From contig NZ_FRFF01000169.1 in NCBI RefSeq assembly GCF_900143625.1, forward strand, positions 1-64,000: a stretch of DNA of 64,000 nucleotides, given 5' to 3'. The stretch's first letter is position 1. Each line of letters opens with the position of its first letter. A model generated the notes under the pieces. It was given only the letters and a program-made list of their open reading frames with translations, did no database searches and had not been told where the DNA came from. The translations under genes were made by a program, and so were the position numbers. Shown in pieces: positions 28,350 to 37,761 of this stretch. Origin of the DNA: Nocardiopsis sp. JB363 (GTDB lineage Bacteria > Actinomycetota > Actinomycetes > Streptosporangiales > Streptosporangiaceae).

Positions 28350-30065
28350 ATGCACTCGGTACGCGTGTCGAAGACCGATCCCAACGCCTACCTCTCGCTG
28401 TCGGACGCGGTGACGGCCTTTCGGATCCGGGACCTGACGGAGGGCCTCTACCTCCACGTGGAGCCCGGCACCTACGAGGAGAAACGACCGATCTCCTACC
28501 CCGGGCCGCTGATGATCGTGCCCACTCATGGGCCGGAGACCGTGGAACTCACCGTGGACGGGGACTGCGCGGTGATCGAAACCGAACACTCGCTTGAGCT
28601 CTACGGGATGCTGATCCGCTCCAAGAGCCGGGACCGACCGCAGATCGAGGTGAGGGGCGATGGCCGACTCAAGGCGGTCGACAGTTGGTTCGTGGGCCAT
28701 GTCCCGGTACGTCTGCGGGGGAAGGGTGAAAGCGAGTTCGTCGACTGTCGGTTCGTCGGCACCGGCCTGGAATGGCGTGGTGGCACCGGCCGGATGCACC
28801 GGTGCGTCTTCTACCAGGCGGGCATGTCCCTCGGGGAAGGGGCCGCGGTGGTGGCCGAGGTACTTCGGTTCTCGGGCTTCGAGGGCGGGGACGTGGGCGC
28901 GCCGACCCTGGAATTCTCCTGGTCCCGGGCGAGGATCACCGACTGCGTGATCAACGATGGCGGGTTCAACGAGACGGCTTCTGTGGACTACGTCGTACGC
29001 GTCACCAACGGCTCCGTGGTCCACTTCACGGATCTCGCCATCGAGGACGCCGAGAACAAGGCGATCGGGATCCTGGGCGCGACCACACGCGTCGACTTCA
29101 CCCGTCTCAGAGTGGCCGGCGGCTTTGGAGGGATGTACACGGTCTACGTCCAGGACTCCGAGCGGGTGGGTTTCACCGACAGCCGGATCCGCCACCCCAA
29201 GGGCGCCGGAATGAAGATGTGGAAGGCCACCCTCGTCGTCGATGGTCTGACCGTGGAGGAGACGAAGTATACGAACCTCACGGTGGAGGACGGTGTTCTG
29301 GAGGGACGAGGACTCACCCTGCGGCATGGACAGAAGGGCGACCTGCTCAACATGATCCGTTCTCGGGGACGTCTGAGCGACGTGGAGTTGAGCGACCATC
29401 ACCCCGCTCTGCTGAGGCGGAGCGACGGGCTGGACTACCTGGAGTCCGGGGCGGTGATGACGGAGGCGGGCGACCTCGAACTGGAGAACGTTCGGGCCTT
29501 CGACCTCGACGGGTGGTTGCTCGGTGTGCGGGGCGGCGTCGCCGTGTTGTCCATGGTGGTCGCGGAGCGGGTCGGTATGACGGCGTTCGTTGGCAAAAGC
29601 GGCAGGGCACGATTGGACGATGTGCGATCGACCCAGGGGACCAAGCTCCAGTTGAGCGTGCACTCCGCCGGGTTCCTGGAGGTGTCGAACAGTCACTTCG
29701 AGGGGAACGAGTACGGCCTTGCCCGGGTGCACGGCGGCGGTCTCACCCTGCGTTCGACGGTGTTGACCGGTACCCGACAGGAGGGAGTGTGTGTGGAGGG
29801 AGCCGGGTCTGTCCTGCTGGAGGACTCCGAGATCCGCGACTGCGGAGGGGCGGGGATCGTCGTGCGGGACGAAGCCGGGAAGGTTCGCCTCGTACGCTCG
29901 ACGATCGCGGAAACCGGCGGTGCCGGGGTCCGGGGAGACAAGGACGCGACCTACGAGTTCGAGGACTCCGTGTTCCGGGACAACGATCTGAACCAGGCAG
30001 CGGATCCTGCCCCGGATCCCGACTCGGAGCCGGACCCGGAGCCGGAGCCCTCCACCACGGGGTGA
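28350..30065 (+). CDS. Parallel beta-helix repeat protein without ATPase domain
   Basis: About 571 aa made of repeated short beta-strand turns (patterns such as VHFTDLAIEDAENKAIGI and LEVSNSHFEGNEYGLARV), typical of right-handed parallel beta-helix proteins. It starts MHSVRVSKTDPNAY, matching the starts of the next two genes, and ends in an acidic Pro/Asp/Glu tail (after DNDLNQAA) where the paralogues continue into AAA+ domains. There is no signal peptide or membrane segment, so it is probably cytoplasmic. The pectin-lyase-like catalytic residues are not evident; it may be a binding or scaffold protein. AGGAG (28338-28342) 7 nt before ATG 28350 fixes the start. The function is unknown; partnership with the two neighbours is inferred. 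Confidence 0.8.
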   Translation: MHSVRVSKTDPNAYLSLSDAVTAFRIRDLTEGLYLHVEPGTYEEKRPISYPGPLMIVPTHGPETVELTVDGDCAVIETEHSLELYGMLIRSKSRDRPQIEVRGDGRLKAVDSWFVGHVPVRLRGKGESEFVDCRFVGTGLEWRGGTGRMHRCVFYQAGMSLGEGAAVVAEVLRFSGFEGGDVGAPTLEFSWSRARITDCVINDGGFNETASVDYVVRVTNGSVVHFTDLAIEDAENKAIGILGATTRVDFTRLRVAGGFGGMYTVYVQDSERVGFTDSRIRHPKGAGMKMWKATLVVDGLTVEETKYTNLTVEDGVLEGRGLTLRHGQKGDLLNMIRSRGRLSDVELSDHHPALLRRSDGLDYLESGAVMTEAGDLELENVRAFDLDGWLLGVRGGVAVLSMVVAERVGMTAFVGKSGRARLDDVRSTQGTKLQLSVHSAGFLEVSNSHFEGNEYGLARVHGGGLTLRSTVLTGTRQEGVCVEGAGSVLLEDSEIRDCGGAGIVVRDEAGKVRLVRSTIAETGGAGVRGDKDATYEFEDSVFRDNDLNQAADPAPDPDSEPDPEPEPSTTG

Positions 30066-30147
30066 CCTCTGACCGGACCTACGACGACGGGCCGGAACCG
30101 GCCAGGTCGGCTCGACCCCTCCACGGCTTCGGAACTCCGGTGAACGC

Positions 30148-30162
30148 TAAGGTGCGTAGCGC
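30148..30162 (+). promoter_or_regulatory. Shared promoter-like motif, copy 2
   Basis: TAAGGTGCGTAGCGC ends 30 nt before ATG 30193, in the 127-base gap after the first beta-helix gene. Confidence 0.6.
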
Positions 30163-30192
30163 ATCCACCCCTTCACCTTCCGGAGTAGACGC

Positions 30193-33100
30193 ATGCACAC
30201 GGTCCGCGTGTCTCAGAGCGATCCCGGCGCCTTCCGTTCCCTGGGAGCCGCCGTCCGCGCCCCCTTGTACGCGAATACGGACCTGTACCTGCACGTCGAT
30301 CCGGGGCACTACGTCGAGGACCGGATCATCTCGGTGACCCGGAAGATCATGGTGGTGCCCACTCAAGGGCCCGGGACCGTGGAGATCACACGGAATGCCG
30401 ATGGCAACGTCTTCATGGTCAAGCCCAGCGGGAGGTTGGAGCTTTACGGAGTCCGGGTCGAGGGCGGCGCCGGCGAGTACCCCTCGCTGTACGTGGAGGA
30501 GGGTGCCCACCTCAAGATGGTGGACTGCGTATCCCACGACAAGGCCAGATTGGGCCTGAACGGCCGTTCGCACGAATTGGTCAACTGCCGGTTCGAAGGC
30601 GCCGGGATCCTCTGGAACAAGGGGGGAGGGATCGTCCGGGACTGCGTGTTCGAGGAAGCGGCCCTCAGCATCCTGGGAGGAGGTTCGCCCACGGTGGAGC
30701 GGGTGCGCTTCCACGGGGGCAACGACCAATACCACTCACTGTTCGTGTCCGACTGCGCGCCGACCATCACCGACTGCGAGCTTCGGGAGTGCGGTGGGAA
30801 CGGGTCCTGGTCGGTGTGGGTGGAAAAGGGCGCTCGGCCGAAGTTCACCGACCTGACGGTCGAGGGCGACCGCGGATGTCCGGTGCGGGTCACCGGCTCG
30901 GGTACCCGGGCGAAGTTCACCCGGCTGCGCGTGGCCGGTGGCGCGGAGGGCGGTGACTCGGTGCACGTACTGGACGGCGCCGAGGTCGAGCTCGACGACG
31001 CCCTCGTCGAGAGGGCCCCGACGAACGCGGTGTGCGCGGTGGAGAGCACACTCACTTTCTCCGACCTGGTCGTGCGGGGGGTGGAGGGCGCCGCGTTGTA
31101 CGCGAACGAGGGCCGGGTGAACGGCCGGGGTTTCCGTGCCTTCGATCTGGGCGGCAACGCGGGCAACTTCGTCAAGAGCCGGGTGAGCCTGACGGGCCTG
31201 GAACTCGCCGAGCACCGGAGCGGGGCCCCCGAGGGTGTGTTCGGCGTCTACGTATCCGGTGGGAGTGGTGAGTTCAAGGGGGTGCACGGACGCGATCTCA
31301 AGGGGGCCTGCTTCGGTGTCCACGACGCTCATGTCTCCGTGACGGACCTGGTCGGGGAGAGGGTCCTCGGCGGGATCCTGGCCCAGGACGGTGCCACCGT
31401 CGAGGTCCACGGCGTGGAGATGACCGAGCCCGAGGGCAACGCCTTCCACATCAGCGCCGGCAGCCGGATGGAGGTGACCGACGCCCGGATCGTCGACGGC
31501 GCGTTCGACAACCTCTACGTCGAGGGCGCCCGGCTCGTCCTGCGGTCGTCGACCCTGAGCGGAAGCCGCGGACAGGGGGTCTCCGTCCTGGGAGGCGGGG
31601 TCGCCACCCTGGAGGACACCGCGATCCGGGACGGGGCCGGGAGCGGGGTCCTGGTGCTGGACGATGAGAGCCGAGTCCGGCTGGTGCGGTGCCGGGTCTC
31701 CGGCCACGAGGACAAGGGCGTGGAGGCGCACGACGAGGCCGTCGTGCATCTGGAGGACACCGAGCTCGCCGACAACAGGGGCGGCGACGAGGTCCGGGCC
31801 AAGGCGAAGGCCACGGAAGGCACCGCGGCCCCCGACACCCCCACCGGTGAGGCCGGGTCCCTGGGCGACCTGCTCGCCGAACTGGACACGATGGTGGGCT
31901 TGGACGGGGTGAAGAAGGAGGTCCGATCGCTGGTCGTCTTCCAGCGGGCGAACGCCAAACGCACCGCGGCGGGGCTGCCGGCGCTCAATGCCCGCCGGCA
32001 TCTGGTCTTCTCCGGTCCGCCCGGGACCGGCAAGACCACCGTGGCCCGGCTGTACGGCGAGATCCTGCGCTCCCTGGGGGCCTTGGACAACGGCCAGTTC
32101 GTCGAGGTGGGCCGCCAGGACCTGGTCGCCGAACACCTGGGCGGCACCAGCGCCAAGGTCACCAACGCCGTGGAACGGGCGCGCGGCGGGGTGCTGTTCG
32201 TCGACGAGGCCTACGCGCTGTCCCGGAAGTTCGGCAGCGGCAGCGACTTCGGCCAAGAAGCCATCGACACGCTCATCAAGCTGATGGAGGACCTGCGCGA
32301 GGAGGTCGTCATCGTCTTCGCCGGGTACTCCAGCGAGATGCGGACCTTCCTCGACGCCAACACGGGGCTGCGTTCGCGCGTGGCGCGGACGATCGAGTTC
32401 GAGAACTACTCTCCCGAGCAGCTCACCACCATCATCGAGACGATGGCGCCCAAGCAGGGCTACACGCTGGGGGAGGGCGTGCGGGACCTGTTGGTCCGCC
32501 ACTTCCAGGGGCAGAGCCGGGACGAGACGTTCGGCAACGGGCGCGAGTCACGGCGTCTGTTCGAGGAGATCGTCCAGGCCCAGGCCGGGAGGATCGTCGC
32601 CGGTGACGTCAGCTCCGCCGAGGACCTCGCGCTGATCTTGCCCGAGGACCTGGAAGGGGTCGTGGACACCGGTCTGTCCGCGCGAGTGGGCGGGCCCCGT
32701 GACGCCGAACAGACCCGGGAGCTCATGGACCGTCTGGAGAACATGGTGGGGCTCGCCGAGGTCAAGCGGGAGGTCGCCGACCTCCTCAGCCTCATCTCCG
32801 CGAACCGGCGCCGTCAGGAGGTGGGACTGGCCACCTCGATGTCCGCCCAGCACTTGGTGTTCTCCGGTCCACCCGGGACCGGCAAGACCACCGTGGCGCG
32901 GATCTACGGGCAGCTCATGGCCGCCTTGGGCGTGCTCGCCCAGGGGCAGGTGGTCGAGGCCGCCCGCGCGGACCTGGTGGGGTCCTACATCGGTCACACG
33001 GCGCAGAAGACCAAGGACGTGTTCGAACGGGCGCGCGGCGGGGTCCTGTTCATCGACGAGGCCTACACGTTGTCCCGCCCGGGCGGGACCGGCGGCGACT

Positions 33101-33528
33101 TCGGGCAGGAGGCCATCGACACCCTGCTCAAGCTCATGGAGGACCACCGTGACGAGGTGGTGGTGATCGCCGCGGGCTACACCGGTGAGATGGACGGCTT
33201 CCTGGGCAGTAATCCCGGGCTGGCGTCCCGGTTCTCCCGCACCGTCGAGTTCGCCCCCTACGGAGAGGAGGAGCTGTCGAGCATCTTCGTGGGAATGGCC
33301 GAAGGTGCCGACTTCCTGGTTCCCGAGGAGACCCGCGCGGCTCTGGCGCAGACCATGGGGCGGGAGACGGTGCGCCTGTCCGACGGCAACGGACGGGAGG
33401 TCCGTAAGCTCTTCGAGGCGAGTGTGACCCGGCAGGCGCGTCGGATCGAGGCGTCCGCTCTGGCCGGGGGCGTCCCCGGACTGAGCGAACTCCAGACACT
33501 GTCACCGGAGGATGTCGTCGGGTTCTGA
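30193..33528 (+). CDS. Beta-helix protein with two active-type CbxX/SpoVK AAA+ domains
   Basis: A 1111-aa protein. Residues 1 to ~540 form a parallel beta-helix, opening MHTVRVSQSDPGAF. Then come two AAA+ domains of the CbxX/CfxQ (SpoVK, EccA-like) class. AAA1 has Walker A GPPGTGKT at 608-615 and Walker B VLFVDEA with D671/E672; AAA2 has GPPGTGKT at 892-899 and VLFIDEA with D955/E956. Both keep arginine-rich SRH-type segments (LRSRVARTIEF, LASRFSRTVEF). Such AAA+ proteins form hexameric rings that remodel protein partners (CbbX acts on Rubisco). The helix domain probably recognises or holds a target. No signal peptide. GGAG 7 nt upstream sets the start. Substrate unknown. Confidence 0.88.
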   Translation: MHTVRVSQSDPGAFRSLGAAVRAPLYANTDLYLHVDPGHYVEDRIISVTRKIMVVPTQGPGTVEITRNADGNVFMVKPSGRLELYGVRVEGGAGEYPSLYVEEGAHLKMVDCVSHDKARLGLNGRSHELVNCRFEGAGILWNKGGGIVRDCVFEEAALSILGGGSPTVERVRFHGGNDQYHSLFVSDCAPTITDCELRECGGNGSWSVWVEKGARPKFTDLTVEGDRGCPVRVTGSGTRAKFTRLRVAGGAEGGDSVHVLDGAEVELDDALVERAPTNAVCAVESTLTFSDLVVRGVEGAALYANEGRVNGRGFRAFDLGGNAGNFVKSRVSLTGLELAEHRSGAPEGVFGVYVSGGSGEFKGVHGRDLKGACFGVHDAHVSVTDLVGERVLGGILAQDGATVEVHGVEMTEPEGNAFHISAGSRMEVTDARIVDGAFDNLYVEGARLVLRSSTLSGSRGQGVSVLGGGVATLEDTAIRDGAGSGVLVLDDESRVRLVRCRVSGHEDKGVEAHDEAVVHLEDTELADNRGGDEVRAKAKATEGTAAPDTPTGEAGSLGDLLAELDTMVGLDGVKKEVRSLVVFQRANAKRTAAGLPALNARRHLVFSGPPGTGKTTVARLYGEILRSLGALDNGQFVEVGRQDLVAEHLGGTSAKVTNAVERARGGVLFVDEAYALSRKFGSGSDFGQEAIDTLIKLMEDLREEVVIVFAGYSSEMRTFLDANTGLRSRVARTIEFENYSPEQLTTIIETMAPKQGYTLGEGVRDLLVRHFQGQSRDETFGNGRESRRLFEEIVQAQAGRIVAGDVSSAEDLALILPEDLEGVVDTGLSARVGGPRDAEQTRELMDRLENMVGLAEVKREVADLLSLISANRRRQEVGLATSMSAQHLVFSGPPGTGKTTVARIYGQLMAALGVLAQGQVVEAARADLVGSYIGHTAQKTKDVFERARGGVLFIDEAYTLSRPGGTGGDFGQEAIDTLLKLMEDHRDEVVVIAAGYTGEMDGFLGSNPGLASRFSRTVEFAPYGEEELSSIFVGMAEGADFLVPEETRAALAQTMGRETVRLSDGNGREVRKLFEASVTRQARRIEASALAGGVPGLSELQTLSPEDVVGF

Positions 33529-33584
33529 CCGACCCTGGCCACAAGGGGTATAGGCCGTATCGGGTTCCCGGACCCTGGGCTGGA

Positions 33585-33599
33585 TACGGTACATAGCGC
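33585..33599 (+). promoter_or_regulatory. Shared promoter-like motif, copy 3
   Basis: TACGGTACATAGCGC ends 49 nt before ATG 33649, in the 120-base gap after the second beta-helix gene. Confidence 0.6.
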
Positions 33600-33648
33600 A
33601 GACCCTTTGGCGCGGCGCCGCGGCCGCTACCCCCTTGGGAGTCGATGG

Positions 33649-36600
33649 ATGATCACGGTCCGCGTCTCGAAGACGGATTCCGCCGCGAGCTCCTCCCTCG
33701 GGCAGGTGCTCCGAGATCCCCGGTACACGGGCTCGGACCTGTACCTGCGGGTGGAGCCGGGTGACTACGTCGAGCCCCAGGCGGTCGGCGTGTTACGGCG
33801 TGTGGTCGTGGCGCCCACCGAGGGGGCGGGCAGCGTCACGGTCACCGCGACCAACGAGACCAACGTCTTCAACGTGCACAAGGGCGGCGACCTGGAGCTG
33901 CACGGGGTCAGCGTGCGCAGCTCCTCGGACGAGTACCCGCCGCTGTACGTGCAGGAGGGTGCCCGGCTCCGCGCGGTCGACTGCGTCTTCACCTCGCCGC
34001 GGCGGGTGACCGTGACCGGCGCGCACGCCGAGGTCGTCGGCTGTCGCTTCGAGGACAGCGGCCTGCTGTGGGACGGCAGCGAGGGCTTCGTACGCGATTG
34101 CTACTTCGCCGGTGCGGTGATCGCCGTCCAAGGGGCGTGTTCTCCGAAGGTCAGCGGGACCATCTTCACGGGGGCCCACGACGACTGGCACACCCTGTAC
34201 GTGGCGGGCGCCTCCCCGGAGGTGAGCGATTGCGCGCTGGTGGACGGGGGCGGCATCTACGTCCGGGATCGGGCCGCGCCCGAGTTCACCGACGTGCGGG
34301 TCACCGGTTCGCGCGACTGGCCGGTCCGGGTCTACGAGCGTTCTCGCGCCGACTTCACCCGGCTGGTGGTGGAGTCGCCCGACAAGGCGGAGACGGACGC
34401 CTTCTTCGTCCACGGGGATTCCGAGAGCACCCTCCGCGACTGCGAGATCCTCGGCTCCACCCGGACCGGGCTGGCGATCGAGGGCGGCCGGCTCACCGTG
34501 CGGGGGCTCACGGTGGACGACGCGGCAGCCGACGCCGTCCTCATCGACGGCGGTGAGGCCACGGTGACCGACCTGCGCTGCGACCGGGTGGGCAAGGCGG
34601 CCCTACTGGTCGCGGACGGGGCCCGCGTGACCGTGTCGGGGATGTCGGTGGCCGAGAGCGTCCAGGAGGGGCGTGGAGCGATCGCGGCGGTGCGCTCGCG
34701 TTTCGAGGTGACCGACCTGCGGGTGAGTCGCTGGCACGGTCCGATGGCCATCGTGGTCGGCGGTACGGGGATCTTCGAGGACATCGTCGGCCACGACGTG
34801 GGGTCGGGGATCCACAGCCGGGAGGACGCCACGATCACCGTGCGCGGCATGGTGCTGCGCGACGCCCGTGAGGACGGTCTCAACATCCTGGACGGCACCG
34901 AGGTGCGTCTGGTCGACGCCGACCTGTCCGAGTGCGGCGAGGACGGTGTCTACGTGCAGGGCGGCTACGTCACGGTCCGCTCCTCCACCTTCTCCGGCAG
35001 CGGCGAGCGCGGGGTGCGCGTGGGCGAGGGCGGTGTGGCGGCGCTGGAGGACACCGCGATCAGGGACGGCCGGGGCGACGGGCTCATGGTGGAGGACGGT
35101 GGCCGGGTGCGGCTGGTGCGATGCACCGTGTCGGGCAACGACGACGAGGGGTTGTGGGCCGCCGCCGGCGCTTCCGTCTATCTGGAGGACAGCACCTTCA
35201 GCGGGAACCGCGGTGGCGACGGCGAACGTGTGGTCGCCCGGAGCGCGGGTGCCGCGGGCCGTGCCGGCGGGAACGGGGACGGGGCGGTGCGGGACCGTGA
35301 ACGTTCGCTGGACTCACTGCTCACCGAACTGAACGCGTTGGTCGGGCAGGAGCGGGTCAAACGGGAGGTCCGGGCGCTGGTCGATCTCCAACGGGTGAGC
35401 GCCAAACGGGTCGCGGCGGGGCTGCCCGCGCTGAACGTGGGCCGCCACCTGGTGTTGGCCGGGCCGCCCGGGATCGGGAAGACGACCGTGGCCCGGTTGT
35501 ACGGGCAGATTCTGAGGTCCCTGGGCGAGTCCGAGCGTGGACGGTTCGTGGAGGTGGCCCGGCCCGACCTTGTGGCCGAGTACCAGGGTGGCACTCGGGC
35601 CCGCGTGGTCGAGGCCGTGGAGCGGGCGCGCGGCGGGGTGTTGTTCGTCGACGGGGCGCACGCCCTGTTCGGGGAGTCCGAGACGGCGGACGTGCACGGC
35701 CGGGAGGTGATCGACACCCTGGTCACCTTGATGGAGGAGCCGGGCGAGGAATTCGTGCTGGTGCTGGCCGGGCACTCCGATCGGCTTCGCTCCCTGCTCG
35801 ACGCCGCTCCCGGGCTGCGTTCACGGCTGGCGCGGACCGTCGAGTTCGAGGACTACTCGCCCGACCAGCTCGCCGGGATCTTCGCCGGGGCGGCCACGGA
35901 ACGCGGCTACGCCCTGGGGGAGGGGGTGCACGACCTCCTGGTGGGGCACTTCCGGCACCGGGTACGGGGTGTGGCCTTCGACAACGGGCGCGAGGTCCGC
36001 AGGATGCTCGGGGGCGCGGCCAAGGCCCAGTCCGAACGGATCGCCGAGGGCGGCTACACGACCGTCGACGATCTCACCCGGCTCCTGACCGAGGACCTGG
36101 AGGGGGTGGCCGCCCCCGAGGTGGCCGACCCTGATCGGCGGACGGGCGGCCAGGTCACCTCACTGATGGCCCGACTGGACTCCCTGGCGGGTCGTGGCGA
36201 GGTCAAAGAGGCGCTGGCCCGACAGCTGTCGAGCCTGTTGTCGTCTCCCCGACGCGGTAGTGGGGACACGGAAGAGCGGCCCTCACGCCACCTGGTGTTC
36301 TCCGGACGGACGGGGACCGGGCGTGCCACCGTGGCCGGACTCTACGGCGAGCTCTTGGCGGCCTTGGGCCTGGTCGCGCGTGGGCAGTCGGTACGTCTTC
36401 GGGCCGACGACCTGGTGGAGCGGGGGAGTCCCTCCAGAGAGGCGGTGGAGGCCTTCGAACGGGCGCGGGGCGGGGTGCTGTCGGTCCTCCTACCGGGGCC
36501 GGGGGAGACCGGGGGAGCGGGACACGGTCGGGAGACGGCCGACGTCCTCGACGGGCTGATGGAGACGCACCATGACGATGTGGTGGTGGTCCTGGCCGGC

Positions 36601-36966
36601 GACCCCGAGACGGTGGCGTTCCTCCTGAGGTCCCGTCCTCATCTGGCGGAGCGGTTCGCCGGGCTGGTGGAGTTCGCGCCCTACAAGACCGACGAGCTGG
36701 TGGGGGTCTTCGCGGCGATGGCGGAGGAGGCCGATCTGCGTCTGCCGGAACGGACCCGCGAGGCACTGGCGGGCCTGATCGGAGCGCCGACGGGCGGTTT
36801 CGCCGAACGTGGTGGTGTCGAGGTCCGTGCCCTGTTCGAGGAGTGTGTGGCGCGCCAGGCACGGCGGATCGAGGCCGCGGCCCACAGGGGTGAGATTCCC
36901 GAGGTGGCCGAACTCCAGACCCTGTTGCCCGAGGATCTGCCGGAGGGAGGGGAGAGCGAGGACTGA
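33649..36966 (+). CDS. Beta-helix protein with two degenerate AAA+ domains
   Basis: A 1105-aa paralogue of the preceding protein with the same layout: beta-helix to ~535, then two AAA+ domains. In AAA1 the Walker A is intact (GPPGIGKT, 605-612) but the Walker B glutamate is glycine (LFVDGAH, G669), so it may bind but not hydrolyse ATP. In AAA2 the Walker A lysine is arginine (GRTGTGRAT, R892) and the Walker B acidic pair is lost (VLSVLLPG, 943-950). The frame is otherwise intact and long, so it is not a pseudogene; a non-catalytic partner of the active ATPase is the simplest reading. GGGAG 7 nt upstream supports ATG 33649; an earlier in-frame start at 33607 would add an Arg-rich stretch absent from the paralogues. 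Confidence 0.85.
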   Translation: MITVRVSKTDSAASSSLGQVLRDPRYTGSDLYLRVEPGDYVEPQAVGVLRRVVVAPTEGAGSVTVTATNETNVFNVHKGGDLELHGVSVRSSSDEYPPLYVQEGARLRAVDCVFTSPRRVTVTGAHAEVVGCRFEDSGLLWDGSEGFVRDCYFAGAVIAVQGACSPKVSGTIFTGAHDDWHTLYVAGASPEVSDCALVDGGGIYVRDRAAPEFTDVRVTGSRDWPVRVYERSRADFTRLVVESPDKAETDAFFVHGDSESTLRDCEILGSTRTGLAIEGGRLTVRGLTVDDAAADAVLIDGGEATVTDLRCDRVGKAALLVADGARVTVSGMSVAESVQEGRGAIAAVRSRFEVTDLRVSRWHGPMAIVVGGTGIFEDIVGHDVGSGIHSREDATITVRGMVLRDAREDGLNILDGTEVRLVDADLSECGEDGVYVQGGYVTVRSSTFSGSGERGVRVGEGGVAALEDTAIRDGRGDGLMVEDGGRVRLVRCTVSGNDDEGLWAAAGASVYLEDSTFSGNRGGDGERVVARSAGAAGRAGGNGDGAVRDRERSLDSLLTELNALVGQERVKREVRALVDLQRVSAKRVAAGLPALNVGRHLVLAGPPGIGKTTVARLYGQILRSLGESERGRFVEVARPDLVAEYQGGTRARVVEAVERARGGVLFVDGAHALFGESETADVHGREVIDTLVTLMEEPGEEFVLVLAGHSDRLRSLLDAAPGLRSRLARTVEFEDYSPDQLAGIFAGAATERGYALGEGVHDLLVGHFRHRVRGVAFDNGREVRRMLGGAAKAQSERIAEGGYTTVDDLTRLLTEDLEGVAAPEVADPDRRTGGQVTSLMARLDSLAGRGEVKEALARQLSSLLSSPRRGSGDTEERPSRHLVFSGRTGTGRATVAGLYGELLAALGLVARGQSVRLRADDLVERGSPSREAVEAFERARGGVLSVLLPGPGETGGAGHGRETADVLDGLMETHHDDVVVVLAGDPETVAFLLRSRPHLAERFAGLVEFAPYKTDELVGVFAAMAEEADLRLPERTREALAGLIGAPTGGFAERGGVEVRALFEECVARQARRIEAAAHRGEIPEVAELQTLLPEDLPEGGESED

Positions 36967-37050
36967 CACTCGCGTCCCCTTGACGGAATGATTACTCCGC
37001 GTGTGCCGGCGTTGAGCCTGCTGTGTCCGAAGTGTGGGTAGGTGGGCGAT

Positions 37051-37404
37051 ATGAGTCTGATGTTCATGTTGTTCGCCCTGTTGGGCGCGGTGGTGGTTCT
37101 GGGCGTCGGGTCCTATGTCCTACGGGGGGTGCTCGCCCGGATGGAGACGCGTCACGCGCTCCCCGAGCCGGAACCCCCGCCGCGCGCCGGCCCGAGGGAC
37201 GTCGTGGGCGGTTACGTACCGGCGCAGCGTGATCCCGACGAGCTTCCCGCGGAGCTGCGCGCACGGGCGCGCAACCTGATGGTCCTGGGGCGCACCGACG
37301 AGGCGCTCGGTCTGGTCGCCTCCCACCTGGGCGGTGACCAGGCGCGTGCCCGTCGGGCGCTGCGGCGCCTGCGCGGCGACGGGCGTCCGGCCTTGGAGCC
37401 GTGA
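37051..37404 (+). CDS. Small single-pass membrane protein of unknown function
   Basis: About 117 aa. Residues 3-26 form a membrane helix (LMFMLFALLGAVVVLGVGSY), then a Pro-rich linker (PEPEPPPRAGP) and a cytosolic helical part with ELRARARNLMVLGRTDEALG, resembling half of a tetratricopeptide hairpin. AGGTGG 5 nt upstream favours ATG 37051 over GTG 37042. It follows the third beta-helix gene by 84 bases on the same strand and could be co-transcribed, but no functional link can be seen. Confidence 0.65.
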   Translation: MSLMFMLFALLGAVVVLGVGSYVLRGVLARMETRHALPEPEPPPRAGPRDVVGGYVPAQRDPDELPAELRARARNLMVLGRTDEALGLVASHLGGDQARARRALRRLRGDGRPALEP

Positions 37405-37439
37405 GGTCGCCGAAGCCCCGAGGTCGTCCCGAGGCCGGG

Positions 37440-37595
37440 TCAGACCCCTGGCCGGCTCTGCCAACGGGCCCAGACGGCGGTCGCGACGAAGAGGACACCG
37501 CCGAGCAGTGCGAGCCAGAACAGGCCCTTGATCAGGGTGCCGACGATGGCGAGGATCAACCAGATCGCGAGCAGGGCGAGGATGAAGTACACCAT
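37440..37595 (-). CDS. 51-aa hydrophobic membrane protein
   Basis: A short gene of two membrane helices starting MVYFILALLAIWLILAIVG and continuing GLFWLALLGGVLFVATAVWA, then a basic end WQSRPGV. GGAG lies 5 nt before the ATG. Small proteins of this layout are common in actinomycetes and usually unnamed. It is convergent with the gene at 37051-37404. The coherent hydrophobic pattern and ribosome site argue for a real gene despite its size. Confidence 0.65.
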   Translation of the reverse strand: MVYFILALLAIWLILAIVGTLIKGLFWLALLGGVLFVATAVWARWQSRPGV

Positions 37596-37761
37596 GGGAG
37601 CTCCAGGGGCGGTCATGTGGTCCGGTATGACCTACCCCGTCGTTCGAGGAACGAAGCACGTCCGCGGTGACCTGCGATGACGGTGTCCTATGGCGTCCGA
37701 TACGTCGTGTTACTCCTGGGGTCGGTGTGTGCGGGTGCCGACTTCTGGGGAAGGGAGGGTC

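Noticed and set aside
28104-28350. tRNA-Thr as an integration site for the beta-helix cluster
   Set aside because: No duplicate of the tRNA 3' end, integrase or phage gene was seen downstream.
33649-36966. Third beta-helix gene as a pseudogene
   Set aside because: The frame is intact over its full length with its own promoter motif and ribosome site; only catalytic residues have changed.
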